A DNA stretch of 64,000 nucleotides from Skermania sp. ID1734 (GCF_007489285.1 NZ_VLIY01000004.1:245191-309190); one strand, 5' to 3'. Positions 1 to 8,770 are shown, counted from the first letter of the stretch. The notes: a model not told the origin generated them from the letters alone. Numbers and translations: made by a program.

Positions 1-2
1 TG

Positions 3-509
3 CCCGCGGCGATGGTGGCCGGATTCCCCTTCTTCGAGTGGATCGTGCACGTGCTGATCCTGCACTGGCGGCCACGCCGATTCGCCGGCCACCTCATCGA
101 CCCGCTGCTGGCCCGCAAACATCGCGAGCACCACGCGAATCCACGCGACATCCCGCTCACCTTCATTCCGTGGCAAGCGCTGCTCTGGATCATCCCGGTG
201 GTACTCACAGTCGGATTTCTCGCCTTCCCGCGTCCGGGTCTCGCGCTGACCTACATCCTCGGCGTCGCGGTCCTCGGCATGATCTACGAGTGGTCGCACT
301 ACCTGATCCACACCGACTACAAGCCGAAAGGTCGGCTGTACAAGATAATTTGGCGCAACCACCGGCTGCACCATTACAAGAACGAACACTTCTGGTTCAG
401 CATCACCACGGCCGGAACGGCTGATCGGGTGCTGCGAACCTACCCCGATCCGGCGACGGTGCCCACCTCGCCAACCGCGAAGAACCTGCACGCGTTGGGA
501 AACCGCTAG
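3..509 (+). CDS. Fatty acid hydroxylase / sterol desaturase family protein (5' end cut by window)
   Basis: The reading frame is open at the left edge, so the N-terminus is missing; an internal ATG lies at 12. The protein carries the three histidine clusters of the integral-membrane di-iron hydroxylase superfamily: HREHH, HYLIH and HRLHH. Two hydrophobic stretches between the clusters (around IIPVVLTVGFLAF and YILGVAVLGMIYEW) are membrane segments. The family hydroxylates or desaturates lipid chains or carotenoids; the substrate cannot be told here. The last 35 residues are polar and follow the final His cluster, so the C-terminus looks natural. Confidence 0.8.
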   Translation, partial: PAAMVAGFPFFEWIVHVLILHWRPRRFAGHLIDPLLARKHREHHANPRDIPLTFIPWQALLWIIPVVLTVGFLAFPRPGLALTYILGVAVLGMIYEWSHYLIHTDYKPKGRLYKIIWRNHRLHHYKNEHFWFSITTAGTADRVLRTYPDPATVPTSPTAKNLHALGNR

Positions 510-515
510 CCGGTC

Positions 516-593
516 GCGCAACTGCGCCGACAAAACGTGTCCGGATAGACGGGATCCCGTCGCTCCGGCCGAGTCGTGTTGGCGGAGTTGCGC
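516..593. repeat. Palindromic intergenic element, copy 1
   Basis: Outer arms 516-532 and 577-593 are inverted repeats matching at about 15 of 17 positions. Between them sits a perfect 14-bp palindrome, GACGGGATCCCGTC (548-561), followed by a segment ending GAGTCGTGTTGGCG. A second copy with the same core and right flank lies at 32477-32555. It occupies the gap between the hydroxylase and the CocE-type hydrolase. Confidence 0.6.
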
Positions 594-755
594 AGGGACT
601 CGGCCCATCCGGTCAATCCGGACCGGATTGAAACATGTGGTTGTCGAAATCACACCGGTGTTGCATGATCACAACACCGCTACGGAAGAGCAACAACGCT
701 GCAACACCCACGCCAGCGTCGCCCGGTCACGACAACTCGAAAGTCGGTCGCGTCA

Positions 756-2819
756 ATGAGGATGTGGAGACGTCTGCGGTTCGGCCTACCAGCGCTCACG
801 GTGATGGCTCTGGTGCTTGCCGGATTCGCCGTACCGACGGCCGTGGCGCAACCGGCATTCAGCGGATCAACGGCCCTGCCTCCGGACGGTGGATCGCTCG
901 CCGCCCAGTGGACAGCAACCCAAGACGCTCCACCGCAGTACCCGACCGTGCACATCGACTGGGATGTGCCGATCACCATGAGTGACGGCACCGTGCTGAA
1001 GGCCAATGTGTACCGGCCGGCGGATTCGGCTGGGCGGCCGATCGACACGCCGACGCCGACGCTGGTCAACATGACCCCGTACACCAAGCTCATTTCGATG
1101 CTCACCGACTCGGCGCAGTCGATTCCCGGGTTCTCCGACTTCCTGCTCAATTGGCTTGGCGACCTGAACTTTTCGGGTACACCATTCAGCGGCTTCACCG
1201 AACTCACCCAGGCGCTCAACGGTGGTTTGATGCGCAACTTCACCGTCGACCGCAAGCTGATTCAGAGCGGCTACACCCAGGTGGTCGTCGATGTCCGCGG
1301 AACCGGCTTCTCCCAGGGCATCTGGCAGGTTTTCGGGCAGCGCGAGCAGCAGGACACGGTCGAGGTTATCGACTGGGCCAGCAAGCAGCACTGGTCCAAC
1401 GGCAAGGTCGGGATGACCGGGGTGTCCTACTCGGCTATCAACCAGGTCAAGGCCGCCGAGATGAATCCGCCTGCGCTCAAGGCAATCTTCCCGGCCGAGC
1501 CGGGCAGCGACCTGATGCGCGACGTGCTGGCTACCGGCGGCGGACTCGGTGTCGGCTTCATCCCGCTGTGGCTCGCGCTGGTGGACACCCTGAAACTCGT
1601 CCCGAACGTGCAGTCGATATTTCAGGGCAACTTCGACATGAAATGGCTAGCCGACCGGGAAGCGAGCCCGTTCACGTTCTTCGACCTGCTGATCGCCGCG
1701 CTTACCACGCCGTCGGTCAACGACATACCGCCGTCACTGCAAGCGCTGCTCGAGGATGGCACCCCACTACGCCAAGGCATTCAGGGTGATCCGTCGAAGA
1801 TCCGCATTCCGACGTTCGTCATCGGCGGCTGGCACGACATCTTCACCAACTCCGAACCCACCATCTACAACGAGATCCCGCTGCCCACCACCGAGAAGAA
1901 ACTCATAATGGGCGACACCTACCACCTCAACGGGGGCTCGGGATTCGGTAAGCCGGGCAACCCGCCGCGGCTCGACGTGCTACAGCGGGCGTGGTTCGAC
2001 CACTGGCTCAAGGGAATCGACAACGGCATCGAGAAGTACGGCCCAACCACGCTGTGGCAGCAGGGCGGTGGCTGGATCACCTCGCCGACCTTCCCGCAAG
2101 CGGGCGTCGACTACCGGCGCATGTACCTGTCGGCCGCCCCGAGCGGCACTACCAACACGAGCCTGCACGATGGATCGCTCACCCCGGCGCCGGCGCCCGG
2201 CGACACTCGGCTCACCGTCGGACCGGGAGTGATGAGCCTGTGTTCGCGCGACAACGCGCAAATCACCGCCGGAGTCAGTGCGATCATCGTCGGCTGCACC
2301 ACCGACGCGCGCCCGAACGAGCTGAACGGCTTGACGTTCACCAGCGCGCCCGTGAATGCGCCGACAATCATCTCCGGCCCGGTGAACGTACATCTGAACA
2401 CGGTCCTCGACGCCACCGACGGCTACTGGAACGCAACACTCAATGACGTTGCGCCTGATGGTCGTTCGACGGTATTGACCTCCGGGCAGCTCACCGCGTC
2501 GCTGCGTGCGCTCGATCAGTCCCGCAGTCGCCGCTCGGCCAACGGGGATCTGACCGAACCCGTGCACACCCTGACGCTGTCGACGCGTCAGCCGATCGTG
2601 CCCGGCCAGCCCACCGCCCTCGACGTGGGCCTGACCGCGACCGACGCCGTGCTGCAGCCCGGACACCGCCTGCGGGTGGACGTCTTTGCCGGCAACTTCC
2701 CGCGCGGGTTGCTGCTGCGGCCGCTGCTGAACGAGAGCGGGCTGCGCCAGCAACATCTGCAGCTCGACCCGAATTCGCCGAGCTGGGTGAACGTTCCGCT
2801 CAGCCAGCCGATCGCCTGA
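756..2819 (+). CDS. Secreted CocE/NonD-family (X-Pro dipeptidyl-peptidase S15-like) hydrolase
   Basis: A 687-residue exported serine hydrolase. Residues 1-32 are a signal peptide (basic start, hydrophobic core, AVA-QP cleavage region). The alpha/beta-hydrolase domain follows: the nucleophile elbow GVSYS has its Ser near residue 224, GGWHDIF is the likely acid region, and GDTYHLNGGSG the likely His region. The last ~230 residues form the jelly-roll typical of S15/CocE proteins. The family cleaves esters, acyl-amides or X-Pro peptides; the substrate is unknown. The ATG at 756 is followed by another at 762, either of which could be used. It converges with the next gene with no spacer (stop codons adjacent). 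Confidence 0.85.
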   Translation: MRMWRRLRFGLPALTVMALVLAGFAVPTAVAQPAFSGSTALPPDGGSLAAQWTATQDAPPQYPTVHIDWDVPITMSDGTVLKANVYRPADSAGRPIDTPTPTLVNMTPYTKLISMLTDSAQSIPGFSDFLLNWLGDLNFSGTPFSGFTELTQALNGGLMRNFTVDRKLIQSGYTQVVVDVRGTGFSQGIWQVFGQREQQDTVEVIDWASKQHWSNGKVGMTGVSYSAINQVKAAEMNPPALKAIFPAEPGSDLMRDVLATGGGLGVGFIPLWLALVDTLKLVPNVQSIFQGNFDMKWLADREASPFTFFDLLIAALTTPSVNDIPPSLQALLEDGTPLRQGIQGDPSKIRIPTFVIGGWHDIFTNSEPTIYNEIPLPTTEKKLIMGDTYHLNGGSGFGKPGNPPRLDVLQRAWFDHWLKGIDNGIEKYGPTTLWQQGGGWITSPTFPQAGVDYRRMYLSAAPSGTTNTSLHDGSLTPAPAPGDTRLTVGPGVMSLCSRDNAQITAGVSAIIVGCTTDARPNELNGLTFTSAPVNAPTIISGPVNVHLNTVLDATDGYWNATLNDVAPDGRSTVLTSGQLTASLRALDQSRSRRSANGDLTEPVHTLTLSTRQPIVPGQPTALDVGLTATDAVLQPGHRLRVDVFAGNFPRGLLLRPLLNESGLRQQHLQLDPNSPSWVNVPLSQPIA

Positions 2820-3932
2820 CTACCGGAAGATCTGCTCGGCGAAATGCAAGGTGTCGGGCAGGCTTTCGAAAAACAGTTCCGAGTGATCGCCCGGGTAGAC
2901 CCGGAAGGTGAGATCGACACTGTTGGCGGCGAGTTGCGCGGCGAGGACAAACGTCAGCGGAGCCGGCACGGTGGTGTCGCGGATTCCCTGGGCCAGGAAG
3001 ATCGGCCGGTTATAACCGGTGGTCGGAACCGCAAGTTCCTGGCGGACAGCGGCGTCGAGGGGCGTACCGGATATGGGCCGGGCGAACAGACTACCGATGG
3101 AGACGTTCGCGAAGGCCTGATCCGCCTGCGCCGCGCACATAGTTTCCAGCTGATTCACGACGTTGACGCCAAGCGGCGTCAGGTAGCTGTTCACGTCGAG
3201 ATCCGGTCGGGAGGCGCGCAATCCGGTGAGGATGTAGCCGACGTACGTCACCGTCCCGCTGAGCGGCAGCGGTGGCGTGTACGGATTGGCTACCACCGTC
3301 AGGTCTTCCAGATGCGACGGCGGCGCCAACGCGATCGCTCCGCGTAGGTCCAGTTCCGGTGCGTAGCTTTTCGCCATGTTCGCGGCGAACAACGACGCAT
3401 GACCACCCTGCGACAGGCCGATCGGCGCCCATCGCGTCGACAGGTTCGGGTCGATGGCCCGTGCGCCGCGCACGCTGTCGATGACACTGTGCGCTTCCGC
3501 TGCGCCGTCGAGATAGGGGTGCACCCCAGGGGTGCCAAGACCGACGTAATCGGTTGCAATAACGGCAAACCCGTCCCGGTTCCAGTTGCCGATCCAGTCC
3601 AGCACCCCTTGGCCGACACCGGTCACGGTCGGCGCGCAACTGTCGCCGATACCGGTCGTGCCGTGCGCGCGAGCCATGATCGGCCAGCCGCCGGGCGGCG
3701 GATTCCCTTGCGGCAGATACAGAAAAGCATTGCTCTGCATCGGCCGGCCATAGCCGTCCTCGGACCAGTAGGTGAATACCAGCGAGCGCGCGGACCCCGT
3801 GGCCCACTGCTCCCGCGGTAGGCCACGGGTCGCTGTCACAGTGCCGGGTGTCGTCGGGTCCGCGTGCGCCGGACTCATGGGCAGGACTGCGCTGAGCGCG
3901 CACATGCAGACGATCAATAGGTAGCGGCGCAT
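2820..3932 (-). CDS. Secretory (LIP-family) lipase / alpha-beta hydrolase
   Basis: About 370 residues with a signal peptide (MRRYLLIVCMCALSAVLPMSPAHA) and the LIP-family pattern: RAHGTTG near the oxyanion loop, nucleophile motif GLSQGGH, and YPGDHSELFF carrying the catalytic His. Likely an extracellular or cell-wall triacylglycerol/ester lipase. I chose the ATG at 3932 because the residues upstream (in frame to 3968) are charged and would bury the signal peptide, and a GGGGAAGG purine run precedes it. It lies 46 bp downstream of a PlsC acyltransferase gene on the same strand, so it may be the third gene of a lipid-related operon. Confidence 0.83.
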   Translation of the reverse strand: MRRYLLIVCMCALSAVLPMSPAHADPTTPGTVTATRGLPREQWATGSARSLVFTYWSEDGYGRPMQSNAFLYLPQGNPPPGGWPIMARAHGTTGIGDSCAPTVTGVGQGVLDWIGNWNRDGFAVIATDYVGLGTPGVHPYLDGAAEAHSVIDSVRGARAIDPNLSTRWAPIGLSQGGHASLFAANMAKSYAPELDLRGAIALAPPSHLEDLTVVANPYTPPLPLSGTVTYVGYILTGLRASRPDLDVNSYLTPLGVNVVNQLETMCAAQADQAFANVSIGSLFARPISGTPLDAAVRQELAVPTTGYNRPIFLAQGIRDTTVPAPLTFVLAAQLAANSVDLTFRVYPGDHSELFFESLPDTLHFAEQIFR

Positions 3933-3978
3933 GTCGCGCCGGACCTTCCCCCCGGATGCCGTGGCCACGGCGCCAAGC

Positions 3979-4749
3979 CTAATCCTCGGAAGGCTGCTTA
4001 CCCGGACGTTTCACATGGCGGGCGGCGTACTCGGCCTCTTCGAGTTCGGCGGCGCGAGCCAGGTCCGGCGCACCGCCGCCGAGCCGTGCCGGCACCCAGG
4101 GTTCACCGGCCGGCGCGGGATAGCCCTCTTGGGCCTGTTCGAGCAGCTTCTCCATGGCCTCGCGCAATCGGGCCGTGAGGGCTGATGGAGCCTCGCCCGC
4201 TTCCGGATGAATCGGCTCCCCCACCTCGATGTTGATCGGGATGTTGTGGCGCCCGAGTTTCCGCGGGAAGCCTTTGGTCCAGATCCGGTGTGCGCCCCAA
4301 ATGACCATGGGGATGATCGGAGTGTCGGACTCGAGCGCCATTCGTGCCGCGCCTGACTTGAATCCCTTCAGCTCGAAGCTGCGGCTGATCGTCGCCTCGG
4401 GATACACCACCACCAGTTCGCCGTCCCGCAGCGCATCGACCGCGCGGTGATAGGACTGCGCACCCGCATTGCGGTCGACCGGAATCGCCTTGCACTGGTG
4501 CATGAGAAACCCGACGATCCGGTTCTGCTCCAATTCACCCTTCATCATGTAGCGCACATTGCGCCCCGAGTTGCGCCCAACCAGTCCGATCTCCAGAAAG
4601 TCCAGGTAGGCAGTGTGATTGACCGCGATGACGCCGCCGCCGGTGCGCGGAATGTTTTCCTGGCCGCTGATCTGGATCCGCAGGCCTTGCGCCGCGATCA
4701 TGGTCCGCCCCAAGACGTTCAGAACGTCGTATACCAATTCGCGTGCCAT
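3979..4749 (-). CDS. 1-acyl-sn-glycerol-3-phosphate acyltransferase (PlsC family), paralog 1
   Basis: A 256-residue PlsC/AGPAT-type enzyme. Visible family blocks are NHTAYLD (HX4D catalytic motif), YPEATISRSF (acceptor-phosphate binding, FPEG-like) and IPMVIWGAHRIW. It should transfer an acyl chain to lysophosphatidate or a related lysolipid at the inner membrane. The start follows the stop of the upstream paralog by 3 bp, so the two are almost certainly cotranscribed. About half of the positions match the neighbour, indicating tandem duplication. M. tuberculosis has a similar array at Rv3814c-Rv3816c (recalled synteny). Confidence 0.88.
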   Translation of the reverse strand: MARELVYDVLNVLGRTMIAAQGLRIQISGQENIPRTGGGVIAVNHTAYLDFLEIGLVGRNSGRNVRYMMKGELEQNRIVGFLMHQCKAIPVDRNAGAQSYHRAVDALRDGELVVVYPEATISRSFELKGFKSGAARMALESDTPIIPMVIWGAHRIWTKGFPRKLGRHNIPINIEVGEPIHPEAGEAPSALTARLREAMEKLLEQAQEGYPAPAGEPWVPARLGGGAPDLARAAELEEAEYAARHVKRPGKQPSED

Positions 4750-4752
4750 GGG

Positions 4753-5544
4753 CTATTCCGTCACCGCCTCCGTGTCGACAGCAGTGGGCTTGGCGGCCTT
4801 GCGTTTCGCCGTGTCGGCGGCATCGAGCGCCTCGGCTTCCTCCAACGTCGGCGCGCTGCCGCCGAGCCGCGCCGGCACCCAGTACTCACCCGGCGGGTGT
4901 TCGTAGTCTTTCTGCACGTCGGCCAGCAATTGCTGCATGGTCGACCGCAACTGTTCGGTGAGCGCCACGGCGTTGGTGCCGAGATCACCGGCGTTGGGGT
5001 GTGGCGGATACATCGGCTCGCCAACCTTGATGGAGATGGGTGTGTTGGTGCGGCCGAGCCGTTTGGGGAAGCCCTTGGTCCACACGCGCTGGGCACCCCA
5101 GATGACCATGGGGATGATGGGCACTTGCGCCTCGATGGCCATCCGCGCCGCGCCGGTCTTGAACGACTTGATCTCGAAGCTGCGGCTGATAGTGGCCTCG
5201 GGGTACACACCGACGAGTTCACCCTTGCGCAGTGCGGCGACGGCCTGTTGGTAGGAGTCGGCACCGGCCGTGCGGTCGACCTCGATGTGCTTGAGGGCCC
5301 GCATGATCGGGCCGGAAATCTTGTTGTCGAAGACTTCTTTCTTGGCCATGAACCGGATGTAGCGCTTCTCGGTGCGCGCCGGTATCCCGGCATAGACGAA
5401 GTCCATGTATCCGGTGTGGTTGATCGCGATGACGGCGCCGCCCTTGGCCGGGATGTGCTCGTCGCCAGTGACGGTGAACTTCAGTCCCTCGAGCGCCAGC
5501 ACAGTTCGTGCGAGGCCGATGATCGGGAAATACACAGGTTCCAC
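4753..5544 (-). CDS. 1-acyl-sn-glycerol-3-phosphate acyltransferase (PlsC family), paralog 2
   Basis: PlsC-family enzyme with NHTGYMD (HX4D), YPEATISRSF and IPMVIWGAQRVW, the same blocks as its downstream paralog. The C-terminal ~45 residues are an Ala/Glu-rich tail ending DTEAVTE. I place the start at the GTG at 5544 (reading VEPVYFPIIGLA) because relatives begin with MEPV; in-frame ATGs exist further upstream at 5577 and 5604 but would add a proline/glycine-rich leader not expected in the family. First gene of a probable three-gene lipid operon. Confidence 0.83.
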   Translation of the reverse strand: MEPVYFPIIGLARTVLALEGLKFTVTGDEHIPAKGGAVIAINHTGYMDFVYAGIPARTEKRYIRFMAKKEVFDNKISGPIMRALKHIEVDRTAGADSYQQAVAALRKGELVGVYPEATISRSFEIKSFKTGAARMAIEAQVPIIPMVIWGAQRVWTKGFPKRLGRTNTPISIKVGEPMYPPHPNAGDLGTNAVALTEQLRSTMQQLLADVQKDYEHPPGEYWVPARLGGSAPTLEEAEALDAADTAKRKAAKPTAVDTEAVTE

Positions 5545-5708
5545 AGCGGTCAGCGTAGTCGGCTGGCCGCCCTTCATCGGGAGGATGGGGACCCCTGCTT
5601 GCATAAGCGATCAGTGGGGGACCCCCGCTTCCGCGGACCTGCGCATGTTCTCACTCGCAGCGCCGACCGCCTACCCTGGTTAGCTGCAGTCGGTTACCAG
5701 GAGGCACT

Positions 5709-7235
5709 GTGCAGGTCACCAGCATCGGACACGCCGGATTCCACATTCAGACCAAAGCGGGATCGATTCTGTGCGACCCATGGGTGAATCCGGCGTACTT
5801 CGCGTCGTGGTTCCCGTTCCCAGACAACTCCGAACTGGACTGGGCGGCGCTGGGCAACTGCGACTACCTCTACGTCTCCCACCTGCACAAAGACCACTTC
5901 GACCCGGCAACACTGAGCAAGTACGTCAACAAGGACGCCACCGTGCTGCTGCCGGACTACCCGGTGCCGGACCTGCAGCGCGAGTTGGAGGCGCTCGGCT
6001 TTCACAAGTTCTTCGAGACCGAAGATTCGGTGAAGCACCGGGTCGGGGATCTCGACATCATGATCATCGCCCTGCGCGCCCCGGCGGACGGCCCGATCGG
6101 TGACAGCGGCCTGGTGGTGTCGGACGGCGAGACCACCTGTTTCAACATGAACGACGCCCGACCGGTTGACATGGACGTGCTGCACGAGCAGTTCGGCACC
6201 ATCGACATCCACCTGCTGCAGTACTCGGGCGCCATCTGGTACCCGATGGTGTACGACATTCCGCGCCGCACCAAGTCGAACTTCGGCAAGCAGAAGCGCC
6301 AGCGCGGCATGGACCGCGCCCGCAGCTACATCGAGCAGATCGGGGCGACCTGGGTGGTGCCGTCCGCCGGCCCGCCGGTGTTTCTCGACGACGACCTGCG
6401 CTACCTCAACGACGACCGCGGCGACGAGGGCAACATCTTCCCGGACCAGATCGTGTTCCTCGAGCAGATGCGGTTGCACGGCCAGGACAACGGACTGCTG
6501 ATGATCCCAGGTTCGACTGCCGATCTGCGCGGGGCCGAGGTTTCGGTCACGCACCCCAGCGACCCAATGGAGATCTTCGACAACAAGGCCGCCTACATCG
6601 AGGAAATGGCGAAGCGACGGGCGCCGGAACTCGCTGCGGAGAAGGCTACGTGGGCCCCCGCCGAGGGCGAGCCGTTGTTGGAGCCGTTGAAGGCGTTGTT
6701 CGAACCGTTGATGGCGCAGACCGACTTGATCTGCGACGGCATCGGTTACCCGGTGGGTCTGGTGCTCGGCAACGAAACCGTGGTGCTGGACTTCCCGAAG
6801 CGTGTCGTGCGCGAGCCGATCGAGGGTGAGGGCAAGTACCGCTACGGCTTCCGTATCGCGCCCGAACTGGTGCGGACCGTCTTGCGGGACAACGAACCCG
6901 ACTGGGTCAACAGCATCTTCCTGTCCACCCGGTTCGAGGCGTGGCGGGTCGGTGGCTACAACGAGTTCCTCTACACCTTCTTCAAGTGCCTCTCCGACGA
7001 GCGCATCGCCTACGCCGACGGGTGGTTCGCCGAAACGCACGACGACAGCGCCAGCACCGAGCTCGACGGCTGGGAGGTGCAGCGACGCTGCCCGCACCTG
7101 AAGGCCGATCTGTCCAAGTTCGGTGTGGTCGAGGGATCGACGCTGACCTGCAATCTGCACGGTTGGCAGTGGGATCTGGAGAGCGGACGGTGCAAGACCT
7201 CGCGCGGGCATGAGCTAAGGGCGCGGAAGCTGTAG
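5709..7235 (+). CDS. Metallo-beta-lactamase-fold protein with C-terminal Rieske [2Fe-2S] domain (Rv3818-like)
   Basis: A 508-residue two-domain protein. The N-terminal ~300 residues carry an MBL-fold metal motif, SHLHKDHFD (residues 57-65, HxHxDH). The last ~50 residues contain a Rieske pair: C461-P-H463, then 17 residues, then C481-x-x-H484, followed by GWQWDLESGRC. The GTG start at 5709 has a strong AGGAGG at 5698-5703. The protein sits where Rv3818 sits relative to the acyltransferases in M. tuberculosis. Other MBL-Rieske fusions act as hydrolases or hydroxylases; the reaction of this family is not known to me. No signal peptide, so cytoplasmic. Confidence 0.83.
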   Translation: MQVTSIGHAGFHIQTKAGSILCDPWVNPAYFASWFPFPDNSELDWAALGNCDYLYVSHLHKDHFDPATLSKYVNKDATVLLPDYPVPDLQRELEALGFHKFFETEDSVKHRVGDLDIMIIALRAPADGPIGDSGLVVSDGETTCFNMNDARPVDMDVLHEQFGTIDIHLLQYSGAIWYPMVYDIPRRTKSNFGKQKRQRGMDRARSYIEQIGATWVVPSAGPPVFLDDDLRYLNDDRGDEGNIFPDQIVFLEQMRLHGQDNGLLMIPGSTADLRGAEVSVTHPSDPMEIFDNKAAYIEEMAKRRAPELAAEKATWAPAEGEPLLEPLKALFEPLMAQTDLICDGIGYPVGLVLGNETVVLDFPKRVVREPIEGEGKYRYGFRIAPELVRTVLRDNEPDWVNSIFLSTRFEAWRVGGYNEFLYTFFKCLSDERIAYADGWFAETHDDSASTELDGWEVQRRCPHLKADLSKFGVVEGSTLTCNLHGWQWDLESGRCKTSRGHELRARKL

Positions 7236-7248
7236 ACCGACCGTCGGA

Positions 7249-7312
7249 GGTGGCGTCGCGACCGGAACCGACCGAAGAGCCCGCAGGTGGCGGTCGCGAC
7301 CGGAACCGACCG
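7249..7312. repeat. Two direct copies of a ~26-bp unit
   Basis: GGTGGCGTCGCGACCGGAAC...GACCG occurs at 7249-7274 and again, with one extra base, at about 7286-7312. The unit GCGACCGGAACCGACCG is identical in both. It lies directly downstream of the MBL-Rieske gene and abuts the inverted repeat at 7312-7371. Confidence 0.6.
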
Positions 7313-7371
7313 TTGAATTAGGCGTTTTTGACGGTTTTTTCGCTTGGGGCGTCGAAAACGCCTAACTCGAC
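7312..7371. terminator. Long inverted repeat between convergent genes, probable bidirectional terminator
   Basis: Arms 7312-7333 and 7350-7371 match at about 19 of 22 positions, around a 16-nt loop (GTTTTTTCGCTTGGGG). T/A runs sit inside the arms (GGCGTTTTTGACG / CGTCGAAAACGCC). The element fills the gap between the MBL-Rieske gene (+) and the DinB-like gene (-), where a shared terminator is expected. Confidence 0.6.
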
Positions 7372-7377
7372 TCGCGC

Positions 7378-7998
7378 CTAGACCACTGAGAACGACTCCC
7401 GCAACGGGTGGCGGCCCGTAAGTGCTCCGAGCAGGTGCGCGCCTTCACCCAATTCGACGGCGATGCCCGCGGCCAGCTCGGCGGCGGCACCCAGAACGTC
7501 ACTCGGCACCTCATGCTCGACACCGGTTGCGGCGACGATATCCAGACTGTGGACGGCCAGCTCGAAGGTTCGCGTCGGAAGGTAGGCATCCAGTCGCATC
7601 CCGCCGGCAATCGTCTCGATGATCGGGGCGCCCGTGACGCGGCCCAACCGGCTCAGCGCGCCATCGCACAGCGCCGCGACGGCAGCGGCCGGGTCGTCGC
7701 CTAGGTCTGCGCCAGCTTGCCGCCCGCGCTCGACGATGCCCGCCGCGGCAGTTGAGTCTCGCGCGAGCACCGGCTTGATGGCGACGTAGTAACCCTGCGG
7801 GCTGGTGATCTCTTCAACCGAGGCGGGACGGTCCAGGTAGGTCTGCACCGTGACGAGCGCGCGGGCGGTGTGCCCGACGAGCGAACGAACATCCCACTCC
7901 CCGAGTCCGGGCCCATCCCAGCACTCGTTACCCAGCTTGTGCACCAGGTCGACAAAACTGCGCGCAGCATTCTCGAAAACCTGGCGGGGCTGGGTCAC
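7378..7998 (-). CDS. Maleylpyruvate-isomerase N-terminal / DinB-like fold protein
   Basis: A 206-residue protein of the actinobacterial MDMPI-N/TIGR03086-like family. The N-terminal four-helix bundle includes the block GEWDVRSLVGHTARA, where the His is the usual metal ligand, and a later RTFELAVHSLDI block carries a second conserved His. Members are predicted metal-dependent, often mycothiol-linked, transferases or isomerases. I place the start at the GTG at 7998 because it overlaps the TGA of the upstream gene by 4 bp (GTGA); a longer frame to 8109 would run through that gene. Last member of a coupled three-gene unit. Confidence 0.75.
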   Translation of the reverse strand: MTQPRQVFENAARSFVDLVHKLGNECWDGPGLGEWDVRSLVGHTARALVTVQTYLDRPASVEEITSPQGYYVAIKPVLARDSTAAAGIVERGRQAGADLGDDPAAAVAALCDGALSRLGRVTGAPIIETIAGGMRLDAYLPTRTFELAVHSLDIVAATGVEHEVPSDVLGAAAELAAGIAVELGEGAHLLGALTGRHPLRESFSVV

Positions 7999-8267
7999 GA
8001 GAACGCCAACTCCGGCGGAACGGTGATGACCATGTCTCCCCACGGCGTTTGACAAAGAAACTTTTGCGGAGGCGGTGGGTAGATCAAGATGGTCGGCAAC
8101 CACACGCACGGCAGTGGCAGATCGGCCGCCCGAGCCGGCAGTGGCAGATCGGCCGACCGAGCCGGCAGTGGCAACTCAGGCTGAGCGGCCGCGGGCAGCG
8201 CGGGAAGCACAGCCATCCCAATCGCCGCGATCGCACCCGCTCGCGCAAGACACCTGCGCACGGTCAT
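7995..8267 (-). CDS. Small secreted protein with ADLPLPAR repeats
   Basis: A 90-residue protein with an Ala-rich signal peptide (MTVRRCLARAGAIAAIGMAV...AAAQ). The mature part contains a 9-residue unit, ADLPLPAR(S/A), repeated twice with partial copies on both sides (27-bp DNA period, about 8105-8175). It then has a C-terminal domain with two Cys, ending TPWGDMVITVPPELAFS. No function recognised. Both ends overlap neighbouring genes by 4 bp, so it is translated as the middle gene of a coupled unit. Confidence 0.7.
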   Translation of the reverse strand: MTVRRCLARAGAIAAIGMAVLPALPAAAQPELPLPARSADLPLPARAADLPLPCVWLPTILIYPPPPQKFLCQTPWGDMVITVPPELAFS

Positions 8268-8770
8268 TTGAGCTCACCGGTGAGGTAGCGCTGCATCGTC
8301 GGCGCCAGCGCATCGACCAACCGGTCGCGGTCCATCGAGGCAATGGGGTCCGAACGCACGCCGTAGCGAATCATCCCGACACCCACGAGCTGCGACGCAC
8401 ACAACTGGGCCCGGAACATCACGTCGTCCGCTCCGAGCGCGGAAAGGAGGCGCTCGAATATCGGGGCGACTTGGCTCTGGATCAAATCGGTCGCCTTGCT
8501 GGCACCAGCGGCCCCGGCGGCGCTCGCAGCGAACGGCCCCCCGCCGGCCTGGTCCCAGGTAGTGAACAAAATCTGGAGGGTGCGCCGACCGGCCTCCGCC
8601 GTCGCGCCTTGGATGATCCGATCGATGAAATCGGGCGTCCCGAATGGCAGTCGCAACTTCGCGGCCAGTCCGTCCAGCGGACTGCGCGGGTGATCTCCTT
8701 GAGCGCTCACCCTCGAAGAATGGTGCCGTTGGTAGTGCGTTGGCAAGCGACAGGCCGAAACCCTCAGCAA
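8264..8770 (-). CDS. TetR-type C-terminal ligand-binding domain protein lacking the HTH
   Basis: The 168 residues match the C-terminal regulatory domain found in a common class of actinobacterial TetR proteins. Examples are the blocks FERLLSALGADDVMFRAQL, ASQLVGVGMIRYG and DRDRLVDALAPTMQRYLTG. The usual N-terminal helix-turn-helix (about 50 residues) is absent, and the short upstream interval to the divergent gene at 8856 does not encode one that I can see. The first ~35 residues look like non-family sequence. It is either a TetR remnant or a free-standing sensor domain. Its stop overlaps the next gene (ATGA). Confidence 0.62.
   Translation of the reverse strand: MLRVSACRLPTHYQRHHSSRVSAQGDHPRSPLDGLAAKLRLPFGTPDFIDRIIQGATAEAGRRTLQILFTTWDQAGGGPFAASAAGAAGASKATDLIQSQVAPIFERLLSALGADDVMFRAQLCASQLVGVGMIRYGVRSDPIASMDRDRLVDALAPTMQRYLTGELK

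Noticed and set aside
4447..5787. 446-codon plus-strand frame over the PlsC genes
   Set aside because: Shadow of two recognisable acyltransferases on the other strand; no family features.
5694..7211. 505-codon open frame on the minus strand over the MBL-Rieske gene
   Set aside because: It mirrors the real gene, is rich in His/Val/Arg from reversed GC codons, and has no motif or ribosome site.
8101..8180. CRISPR-like repeats
   Set aside because: The 27-bp repeat is a tandem codon repeat inside a secreted-protein gene, without spacers.
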